A DNA stretch of 5,295 nucleotides from Acidobacteriota bacterium (GTDB lineage: Bacteria; Acidobacteriota; Terriglobia; 20CM-2-55-15), in contig QHXA01000198.1 in assembly GCA_003222755.1 (NCBI GenBank), positions 2,835 to 8,129 on the forward strand. The letters run 5' to 3'. The notes under the pieces are model-generated. The model saw nothing but the letters and a program-made list of their open reading frames with translations. It had not been told where the DNA came from and did not search any database. Positions 1 through 5,295 of this stretch are shown in pieces. Every line of letters begins with the position of its first letter. The stretch's first letter is position 1. A program made the position numbers and the translations under genes.

Positions 1-1
1 G

Positions 2-619
2 AAGTTCAGCGCTTTCAAACGGCCGTTTGACGTTTTGCTCGCCGGCACCGGTCTTCTATTTTCATTACCGCTTTGGGTTTTAATTATTGTCGCTATAAAA
101 ATCGACGATGGCGGTCCTGTATTTTTTTCACAAGACCGTGTCGGCCGGCGAGGAACGGTGTTCGAGAGTTTGAAATTTCGGTCGATGAAGGCAGAGAGTA
201 ATGAAAAAACAGAAGTGTTCCAAGCTTCCGCTGGAGACCGCCGTATCACACGGGTTGGCAGGCTCCTCAGGAACACGGCAATGGATGAACTGCCTCAACT
301 GTGGAACATTTTCAAAGGCGACATGAGCTTTGTGGGGCCGCGGGCACTGATGCCGACAGAGGTAGAAACGCGCGGCAACGCTGGTAAGGCTGTGAGTATT
401 AGCGACGTGCCGGGCTACAAAGTTCGGCAATTAGTTCGACCCGGCTTAACTGGAATTGCCCAGATTTACGCGGACCGTGATATTCGGCGCCGCCACAAGT
501 TCAAATTCGATGCACTCTATGTGAAGAAGCAGACGTTTGGCCTGGATCTCCGACTGATCCTCGTATCATTCTGGATTACATTTCGCGGTAAATGGGAACA
601 CCGCGGCCGGAAAGTTTGA
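2..619 (+). CDS. Sugar-phosphate transferase priming polysaccharide synthesis (PglC/WcaJ catalytic-domain family), 5'-truncated by window edge
   Basis: Bacterial sugar transferase of the monotopic phosphoglycosyl transferase family. These enzymes move a sugar phosphate from a UDP-sugar to polyprenyl phosphate at the inner membrane, the first step in building an exopolysaccharide or O-antigen unit. The reading frame is open to the left edge, and 205 residues are visible. In that numbering I see the N-terminal Lys-Arg and Asp (KRPFD, 6-10), a hydrophobic re-entrant segment (about 11-31) with a helix-breaking Pro23, KFRSM (58-62), the catalytic Asp-Glu pair (95-96, in MDELPQLWN), GDMSFVGPR (106-114) and RPGLTGIAQ (146-154). 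The Ser-Pro pair usual in the membrane segment reads Ser-Leu-Pro here. The size matches small PglC-like enzymes rather than long WcaJ/WbaP forms, unless more lies upstream. A TTG at 35 is not the start, because family motifs lie before it. The sugar substrate cannot be told from sequence. The family call is very secure. Confidence 0.95.
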   Translation, partial: KFSAFKRPFDVLLAGTGLLFSLPLWVLIIVAIKIDDGGPVFFSQDRVGRRGTVFESLKFRSMKAESNEKTEVFQASAGDRRITRVGRLLRNTAMDELPQLWNIFKGDMSFVGPRALMPTEVETRGNAGKAVSISDVPGYKVRQLVRPGLTGIAQIYADRDIRRRHKFKFDALYVKKQTFGLDLRLILVSFWITFRGKWEHRGRKV

Positions 620-625
620 AACACG

Positions 626-1780
626 TCAGCTGAAAAGTTCTTTGAGCAGAATACGGCGTGCTCCGGGGTGCCCGAGAACTGCATTTATGAGCGTTCGTTG
701 ATGATTAAAACGGGCAGTCATTCGTATCAGGGGACGCAGGCCATTATATTTTGCCAATGCCACCAACTGATCGATTTCGGTGTCGTTCAGCCGTGTAGCT
801 AATTTCCTGAACATGAGCTGAGATTCAATCTCGGCTTGAAAAGCGTTCCTCCATGCCTTGTCATATTGGGCTAAGAAACTGCTGCTAATGTCGTTGGACC
901 TAAGGCCGGCCGTCACAGTTCGTGCGGCAATCGAAGCACTGACCAGGCCGTAATAAATTCCGCCTCCTGTTGTTGGTTTAACGATACCAGCGGCATCACC
1001 GACAGCAATGATCCTATTACCGAACGTCTTGGGTATGGGGCCCAGCGGAAGGATTTTGCGACGCGGTATCGCGCTGCTCTCTAGATTCCATTGCTTGCCA
1101 ATACGGCTCCGGAAATTAGCAAAGTAGTGGTCCACCCTTGAGGCGCACATCAGCCCTAGCCGTACGTAGCTCTGGTCATTCCGAATAACAGGCACTGCCC
1201 AACCGAAACCGCCGGGCGCAATATCCTTTCCTGTGTGGATTTCGACCGCGTCTAGCAAATCCGAGCGCGTTTCGATTTGCGCGGATTGCAAAAAATGGTT
1301 GGGCACACCAAGACCAAGTCGCCGCTGAAGCACATAATCCGCTCCGCACGCGAGGACAATAATTCGACATTGAAAGCATTCACCGTTGGATGTGACAACC
1401 AGCGCGCGCTGATCATCGGTCCGAATGTCGAAAACCTTAGAACTAGTTGTGACCGTGACACCGGCCGCAACAGCACGATCGCATAGTTGTTGATCGAAAG
1501 ATCTCCGGTCAATGACAAATACTTCCGCATCACGAGTTCGGTATTCGAAACTTGTCCCGGACGGAGCATAGAAACGTACGTTATGCAGTGGGTGAAGAGC
1601 TGTGCTTTCCTGTATATCGAACTCTTTGAATGCCTCCGCTGCGACTATACCAGTGCAGTGAACTGGAGAGCCGATGGAAGAATGTTCCTCGAGGACTCGA
1701 ACATCGAAACCTTCCTTTCCCAGCAGATAAGCAGCGTGAAGTCCCGCAGGACCGCCGCCCACGACGATAACGTCGGCCAT
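626..1780 (-). CDS. FAD-dependent oxidoreductase, geranylgeranyl reductase family
   Basis: A 384-residue flavoprotein, usual length for the family. Visible features, counting from the ATG at 1780: the FAD-binding GGGPAG loop (8-13) with an acidic residue ending the second strand (Glu31); PVHCTG (39-44), matching the conserved PVxC segment of archaeal geranylgeranyl reductases, with Cys42; an arginine-containing IDRRSFD segment (about 90-96); PGGFGWAVP (189-197), equivalent to the substrate-side YxWxFP motif; and GDAAG (261-265) followed by KPTTGGGIYYG (268-278), highly typical of this family. Known members reduce double bonds of geranylgeranyl chains in archaeal lipids, chlorophyll precursors or dolichol. 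Related group members are halogenases and hydroxylases, so the substrate is uncertain. I chose the ATG at 1780 because GAGG lies 5 nt upstream. A GTG at 1804 would add 8 residues but has no ribosome binding site. The gene is convergent with the sugar transferase, 6 bp apart. A role on a polyprenyl carrier is inference only. Confidence 0.88.
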   Translation of the reverse strand: MADVIVVGGGPAGLHAAYLLGKEGFDVRVLEEHSSIGSPVHCTGIVAAEAFKEFDIQESTALHPLHNVRFYAPSGTSFEYRTRDAEVFVIDRRSFDQQLCDRAVAAGVTVTTSSKVFDIRTDDQRALVVTSNGECFQCRIIVLACGADYVLQRRLGLGVPNHFLQSAQIETRSDLLDAVEIHTGKDIAPGGFGWAVPVIRNDQSYVRLGLMCASRVDHYFANFRSRIGKQWNLESSAIPRRKILPLGPIPKTFGNRIIAVGDAAGIVKPTTGGGIYYGLVSASIAARTVTAGLRSNDISSSFLAQYDKAWRNAFQAEIESQLMFRKLATRLNDTEIDQLVALAKYNGLRPLIRMTARFNHQRTLINAVLGHPGARRILLKELFS

Positions 1781-1785
1781 AAGTA

Positions 1786-1790
1786 CCTCA
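1786..1790 (-). promoter_or_regulatory. Ribosome binding site deciding the flavoprotein start
   Basis: On the minus strand TGAGG sits 5 nt before the ATG at 1780. The alternative upstream GTG at 1804 is preceded by an A/T-rich stretch without a purine-rich Shine-Dalgarno match. This favours the shorter protein, which begins directly before the FAD-binding strand as is normal for the family. Confidence 0.7.
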
Positions 1791-1816
1791 TTCGAAGGGA
1801 ACACCGGAATTTTGGA

Positions 1817-1822
1817 ATTCTA
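1817..1822 (-). promoter_or_regulatory. Candidate -10 box for the flavoprotein gene
   Basis: On the minus strand the hexamer reads TAGAAT, 5 of 6 matches to the sigma-70 consensus. It would put transcription start near 1810, about 30 nt before the ATG at 1780 and ahead of the ribosome binding site. No convincing -35 hexamer lies 16-18 nt upstream, which would fit an activator-dependent promoter or simply a false match. Low confidence. Confidence 0.3.
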
Positions 1823-1827
1823 ATCTA

Positions 1828-1850
1828 GCTTTAAAGTACTTTCGTAAAGC
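1828..1850. repeat. Inverted repeat containing a 10-bp palindrome
   Basis: GCTTTA (1828-1833) and its reverse complement TAAAGC (1845-1850) flank an 11-nt spacer. The perfect palindrome AAAGTACTTT (1833-1842) overlaps the left arm. It lies just upstream of the candidate -10 box at 1817-1822, so a protein-binding site is possible. It is not a good intrinsic terminator, as the arms are A/T-rich and no T-run follows on the minus strand. Confidence 0.35.
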
Positions 1851-1855
1851 CCGTT

Positions 1856-1911
1856 GTGACCGATGCGATTCAGGTCACCGTTTGCAATTAAGAGGGTAAC
1901 CGTTCTGCTAT
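1856..1911. repeat. Three imperfect direct repeats, GTNACCG-n-TGCNAT
   Basis: Three copies lie in a row: GTGACCGATGCGAT (1856-1869), GTCACCGTTTGCAAT (1874-1888) and GTAACCGTTCTGCTAT (1896-1911). Each has the core GTNACCG and the tail TGCNAT, with 0-1-2 extra bases between them. The start-to-start distances are 18 and 22 bp. The last copy overlaps the stop codon of the kinase gene (1908-1910). The first two also form a dyad, GTGACC (1856-1861) with GGTCAC (1873-1878). The cluster sits about 75-130 bp upstream of the flavoprotein ATG, a fitting place for regulator sites. Function is inferred from position only. Confidence 0.5.
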
Positions 1912-4196
1912 GCAGAGTGGGTGTTCGCCTCTGTCATATACGAATAGTTCTTGTAGTAATACGCGTGGTATCCCCCCGCTCTAACGTCGAGTTCGTTAAG
2001 AATGACACCGGCTAGGCGAACGTGTGAATCGCGAAGGTGGGCCACTGTCGTAGCAGCTTGATACCGCGAGGTCGACTGAGCTTTAACGACGAGGATCGTA
2101 GCATCGCACATTGACCCAAGCACACGAGCGTCTGAAACGTTCGAAACTGGAGGTGAATCGAGCACGACAAAATCGAAGAACTGCAGTAGCACCTCGATTA
2201 GCCGCCTAAAGCCGTCCGCCACAAGTAACTCTCCAGGATTGGGGGGGATTGCGCCACACGGAATGACGTATAGATTAGGTATAGGACACGGCTGAACCGC
2301 CATTTTCAGGCTTGCTGTTCCGGTGAGCACTGAAGATAGACCAACACCGTCGTTTAACGCGAACACCGACTGAATTCGAGGTTTGCGCATGTCGGCGTCT
2401 ATCAGAGCCACACGCGCGCCAACTTGCGTCAATGAAATCGCAAGATTGATAGCGGTCACAGTCTTACCTTCGCTAGGCGCTGAGCTAGTCACAAGAACCA
2501 ATTTGGGTGGACGCCCTGGGGAGGATAGCAGCAATGATGTCCGTATTGAACGATATGCTTCAGCCATCAGGGAAGAAGGAGCTTCATGTGAAATGGTATC
2601 AATTTTCCCTATCGCATCAGCCAGTGGCAATTGCGCTTTGGATGGATCCGCGTAGGCGCTTCGGTAGCCTGGACTACCATGAAGAGTCTGCAGCCTCGGT
2701 ACGACGCCTAGTGTCGGCGCGTTTAGATATTCATTAATGTCCTCGATTGTTTTGATGGTGTCGTCGATATGTTCCTGGAAAAGAGCGAGCCCGATTCCAG
2801 ACAACAGGCCAAAAAACAGACTGAGAATTACATTCAGTGTTTTCCGTGGCCTGATCGCATTACGGGGCACTTCCGCGGTGTCCACGATTCTAATATTCGA
2901 TGCACGAAGGTCCGCTGAGATGCCAGCTTCATTTAACCGTGTAAGGAGTCCTTCATAGAGCTGCTTATCGGAATCGACCTCACGTTTGATGATGTTGTAT
3001 TGGATGATCTCTTCATTTAAACGGTTTACGGTTTCTCGCTGTTGATCCACCGCGTTTGATAGCAGATTCTCCCGCTCTACGGAAGCTGTGTACTCCGCGT
3101 GTACCGTCCGAACTATGCGCTCCTTCTCCTCGCGCATGGCGCTCTCGATCTGCTCAATTTGGCTTCTCTTTCTTTTTCGACTGGGGTAATCGGGAGAAAA
3201 CGTGACGGCCAACTCGGATTCGTCACGCTGCAATTCCGCCAAACGGGTAGCAAGCGTTTCCAGCAGTTGATTAGCCAGCAACTGCGGAAGGCCATCGACG
3301 TTGCCTGCGCGAACAAGCCGGTCATAAGACTCTTTTTGGAATCGCTCGGCTTGTGCCTTGGTGGACTCCTCTTCAAGCTGTTGGAGTTTTTCCGTAGCCG
3401 TATTCCGGCCTTGCTCTGTGAACAGAATCTGGTGTTCTCTGCTGTAGGCTTGCAGTCGATCCTCAGCCTTTTCCAGATTAGAGCGAAGATTAGCGAGCTG
3501 CTGTTTCAAAAAGTCCGACGCCTGCTGCGTCGCTTCCCACTTATATTGAAAATTCTGCTCAATAAAATGCTTCGCGTGAGCATTCATCACTCGTGCCGCG
3601 AGGTTGGGATCTTTTGATTCGAAGGAGACCGTAACTAATCTCGCTTGACGGACCGGATACACCTGAAGGCGTTCCAAGTACTGATCGATAATTGGCCGAA
3701 GAAGATCCGGGTCAGCGGTTGTTGAAGATGTCGGTGAAACCAACCTTCGTATGGCATCCAAGTATGTTCCTGCCGTACTCAGGTCCCCCGGCTGGAATTC
3801 TTGGTTCCTGTCAAGATGCAGATCTTCTATAACCCTGCGAGCAAGAGACCGCGATTTGAGTATTTCAAACTGCGTTCGAAGCGTATCATCCGTGGAACTT
3901 TCTACCTCATAAACATCTTTGAAACTCAGGATATTTTGATTCTCCCGGTCGATTTGAATGGTCACTTCAGCCCGGTAAATTGGCGTCTGCTTGAAGGTCC
4001 AAATCAAACTGACCATCATCGTCGTGAGAACTACCGCCAGTACCGTCCACCGGCGAGCGACAATCACTCGCCAATACTCCAAGATGTGGATGCCTGCGCT
4101 CTGACGAGAATCAGTCGCGACGGGCATGATATTTTTCGGATAAGCAAGTTCAGGATATCCTTGTCGCGGGATGTGAATTGGTTTTTCTTCAGCCAT
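1908..4196 (-). CDS. Polysaccharide co-polymerase fused to BY-type tyrosine kinase (Wzc/GumC-CpsD type)
   Basis: A 762-residue inner-membrane protein that controls polymer chain length and export and phosphorylates itself on tyrosine. The order is: cytoplasmic N-terminus, first membrane helix (about 50-68), Wzz domain, periplasmic coiled coils (about 221-290 and 340-410), the GNVR segment (about 396-440, including LYEGLLTRLNE and NIRIVD), a proline-containing stretch leading to the second membrane helix (about 453-473), then the kinase. Kinase motifs: the EAYRSIR oligomerisation motif ExxRxxR (546-552), Walker A SSAPSEGKT (571-579), Walker A' ALIDADMRKP (597-606), Walker B FVVLDSPP (676-683). 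The C-terminal tail has six tyrosines within 743-753, the usual autophosphorylation cluster. All key residues are present and the length is normal. No Wzb-like phosphatase gene is in the window. An in-frame TAA at 4211-4209 limits the start to 4196 or further downstream. No clear Shine-Dalgarno precedes this ATG. Confidence 0.96.
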   Translation of the reverse strand: MAEEKPIHIPRQGYPELAYPKNIMPVATDSRQSAGIHILEYWRVIVARRWTVLAVVLTTMMVSLIWTFKQTPIYRAEVTIQIDRENQNILSFKDVYEVESSTDDTLRTQFEILKSRSLARRVIEDLHLDRNQEFQPGDLSTAGTYLDAIRRLVSPTSSTTADPDLLRPIIDQYLERLQVYPVRQARLVTVSFESKDPNLAARVMNAHAKHFIEQNFQYKWEATQQASDFLKQQLANLRSNLEKAEDRLQAYSREHQILFTEQGRNTATEKLQQLEEESTKAQAERFQKESYDRLVRAGNVDGLPQLLANQLLETLATRLAELQRDESELAVTFSPDYPSRKRKRSQIEQIESAMREEKERIVRTVHAEYTASVERENLLSNAVDQQRETVNRLNEEIIQYNIIKREVDSDKQLYEGLLTRLNEAGISADLRASNIRIVDTAEVPRNAIRPRKTLNVILSLFFGLLSGIGLALFQEHIDDTIKTIEDINEYLNAPTLGVVPRLQTLHGSPGYRSAYADPSKAQLPLADAIGKIDTISHEAPSSLMAEAYRSIRTSLLLSSPGRPPKLVLVTSSAPSEGKTVTAINLAISLTQVGARVALIDADMRKPRIQSVFALNDGVGLSSVLTGTASLKMAVQPCPIPNLYVIPCGAIPPNPGELLVADGFRRLIEVLLQFFDFVVLDSPPVSNVSDARVLGSMCDATILVVKAQSTSRYQAATTVAHLRDSHVRLAGVILNELDVRAGGYHAYYYKNYSYMTEANTHSA

Positions 4197-4268
4197 ACGT
4201 CGGGAATGTTACATACTGACATCGCGCTCTATCAACCATAACTTAGCTTTGAATCGCTGGAGGTTCGC
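4197..4268. promoter_or_regulatory. 72-bp divergent promoter region between kinase and export genes
   Basis: Both flanking genes read outward, so promoters for each are expected in or near this gap. For the kinase gene (minus strand) TTGATA (4235-4230) and TAACAT (4211-4206) are 18 bp apart, and would start transcription only 2-3 nt before the ATG. For the export gene (plus strand) CTGACA (4216-4221) and TAACTT (4239-4244) are 17 bp apart, with a weak -10. The candidate elements overlap, so the two directions could interfere or be co-regulated. The existence of a regulatory region is well supported by layout; the exact boxes are tentative. Confidence 0.5.
4259..4263 (+). promoter_or_regulatory. 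Strong ribosome binding site of the export gene
   Basis: GGAGG lies 5 nt before the ATG at 4269, an excellent Shine-Dalgarno match at good spacing. It confirms this start, which is also followed at once by a signal peptide. It contrasts with the divergent kinase gene, whose ATG has no such site. Confidence 0.85.
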
Positions 4269-5273
4269 ATGAAGGCGATAAGTCTGCTGCCCCTGGTCCT
4301 GTTCACCATAAACCTCTCGGCCCAATCAACCGTCCCAGCTCAGCCGCCGAGGACAATAACGGTGCTCCCACAAGAAGAGTTCTTTTCGAATAGACCATCG
4401 ACCGCGCCTACGTCTCTTGGTCACGAAGATTACCGAATCGGCAAAGACGATTTGATTGATGTAGCCGTTTTTGAAGTGCCTGACTTGGGCGCAACGCTGA
4501 GAGTTACGGCTGGAGGGACTATTTCGCTCCCGTTGGTGGGGCGAATTGATGCGGCGGGACGCACAACACAGGAACTGGAGCGAGGTATTGAGGATGCCCT
4601 GAAGAGCAATTATGTCAAAGACCCCCATGTGACAGTATTTGTTCGTGAATACGCATCACAGCCCGTTTCAGTGATAGGGGCGGTGAAATTTCCTGGGATT
4701 TATCAGATCAAGGGACAAAAGTCTCTCCTCGATGTATTAGCGATGGCGCAAGGTATTGATCAAAACGTAGGCAACACGATCCAGATAATGCGAAGAGCTA
4801 GCGCCAGTGAACCGGCGAGTGCAGGCGTCGTCAGCGAAACTATCACGGTGAGTGTTCAAGACCTGTTTGAAAACGGTAATACGGCGCTCAATGTATCCGT
4901 ATTTGCCGGCGATGTCATCAATGTGCTTCATGCGGGCTCGGTCTTCGTCGTAGGCGAGGTCGTCAGGCCGAATGAGTTCGTTCTGCGAAATGGCAGAAAC
5001 ATATCGGTAACTCAGGCCGTAGCGTTAGCGAATGGCTTCACCCGCGATGCGAAGAAACAGGAGTGTGTTGTTATTCGCTACCATCAAGACGGCACAAAGG
5101 AGGAACTCCATGCGGACGTAGACCGAATTCTGCGCGGGGATGCCGTCGATGTGTTGATGTTGCCCAATGACATATTGTTCGTACCTCCACACAAGGTGAA
5201 GACGGGTGCAAATCGAGCTCTGGACTCGGCAATTGCAGTAATTAGCGGCCGGCTCATCTTTGGATTCAGATGA
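4269..5273 (+). CDS. Polysaccharide export outer-membrane protein (Wza/OPX family, SLBB domains)
   Basis: A 334-residue export protein expected to form the outer-membrane channel for the polymer and to meet the co-polymerase encoded divergently. A signal peptide covers about 1-18 (hydrophobic core 5-16, cleavage likely after LSA). There is no lipobox cysteine (the only Cys is 266), unlike the lipoprotein Wza of E. coli. The polysaccharide export domain runs about 54-127, beginning YRIGKDDLIDVAVFE and including GGTISLPLVG (82-91) and DPHVTVFV (118-125). Two SLBB-like repeats follow: about 131-220, with VSVIGAVKFPGIY, and about 223-306, with VFVVGEVVRPNEF. The last about 20 residues are mostly hydrophobic and could be the membrane-crossing segment. 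The start is set by a GGAGG site 5 nt upstream. The stop overlaps a possible next start. Family assignment is very secure; the polymer carried is unknown. Confidence 0.95.
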   Translation: MKAISLLPLVLFTINLSAQSTVPAQPPRTITVLPQEEFFSNRPSTAPTSLGHEDYRIGKDDLIDVAVFEVPDLGATLRVTAGGTISLPLVGRIDAAGRTTQELERGIEDALKSNYVKDPHVTVFVREYASQPVSVIGAVKFPGIYQIKGQKSLLDVLAMAQGIDQNVGNTIQIMRRASASEPASAGVVSETITVSVQDLFENGNTALNVSVFAGDVINVLHAGSVFVVGEVVRPNEFVLRNGRNISVTQAVALANGFTRDAKKQECVVIRYHQDGTKEELHADVDRILRGDAVDVLMLPNDILFVPPHKVKTGANRALDSAIAVISGRLIFGFR

Positions 5274-5295
5274 TGTTCGGATTCATATCAGCAGT
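5270..5295 (+). CDS. Possible start of the next gene, cut by the right edge
   Basis: Two in-frame ATGs (5270 and 5273) overlap the TGA stop of the export gene (5271-5273), by 4 bases or 1 base. The frame stays open to the edge, giving MMFGFISA. Such overlap is common for translationally coupled genes of one operon, and further polysaccharide genes would be expected here. Only eight codons are visible, the ribosome binding site is weak (GGA at 5262-5264), and no product can be named. Confidence 0.4.

Noticed and set aside
590..660. A bidirectional terminator between the convergent sugar transferase and flavoprotein genes
   Set aside because: Only short palindromes are present (CCGCGG at 601-606, TCAGCTGA at 626-633). 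No stable stem with a T-run is visible on either strand.
1781..1804. GTG at 1804 as the start of the flavoprotein
   Set aside because: No ribosome binding site precedes it, while the ATG at 1780 has TGAGG at good spacing and begins next to the FAD-binding strand.
1487..1828. A 113-codon plus-strand open frame opposite the flavoprotein's FAD-binding region
   Set aside because: The minus-strand frame carries the FAD-binding motifs; the plus frame shows none.
1856..1878. The GTGACC/GGTCAC dyad as an intrinsic terminator of the kinase gene
   Set aside because: The stem is 6 bp with an 11-nt loop, and no T-run follows on the minus strand. Its arms are better explained as parts of the direct repeats.
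3099..3617. A 172-codon open frame on the plus strand inside the kinase gene
   Set aside because: It is antisense to the coiled-coil part of a well-supported gene, has leucine-rich low-complexity content, and shows no family motif. It is a shadow of the real frame.
3801..4241. A 146-codon plus-strand open frame opposite the kinase N-terminus and the divergent gap
   Set aside because: It is antisense to a conserved membrane helix and the Wzz domain, with no recognisable domain; coding on the minus strand explains the sequence.

Overview
The window is part of an exopolysaccharide or capsule biosynthesis and export locus of the Wzx/Wzy-dependent type, from a Gram-negative (outer-membrane) bacterium. 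The evidence is a monotopic sugar-phosphate transferase that would start repeat-unit synthesis on a polyprenyl phosphate carrier, a Wzz/Wzc-type chain-length protein fused to a tyrosine autokinase, and a Wza-like outer-membrane export protein. Base composition is moderate, by eye near 50% G+C. The style of the kinase and export proteins reminds me of Acidobacteriota, but that is an impression and not a demonstrated assignment.

Layout, left to right. Bases 2-619 (+) encode the sugar transferase, cut by the left edge. Six bases later, convergent to it, lies an FAD-dependent geranylgeranyl-reductase-family flavoprotein (626-1780, -). A 127-bp gap (1781-1907) follows, holding three imperfect direct repeats, a dyad, a palindrome and a plausible -10 box, all upstream of the flavoprotein gene. 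The 762-residue chain-length determinant/tyrosine kinase fills 1908-4196 (-). A 72-bp divergent gap (4197-4268) separates it from the export protein (4269-5273, +). The stop codon of the export gene overlaps a possible start of another gene that runs off the right edge. No stretch longer than 300 bases lacks a gene, and I see no RNA genes, CRISPR arrays or mobile elements.

How the genes fit together: the transferase would load the first sugar phosphate onto a polyprenyl phosphate at the cytoplasmic face of the inner membrane. The kinase/co-polymerase would control chain length and contact the export protein across the periplasm, and the export protein would carry polymer through the outer membrane. 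The flavoprotein is the odd member. Its family reduces isoprenoid double bonds, so modification of a polyprenyl carrier or another isoprenoid lipid is a reasonable but unproven idea. Nothing here amounts to a clearly new system. The points most worth checking are the flavoprotein's place in the locus and the repeat cluster upstream of it.
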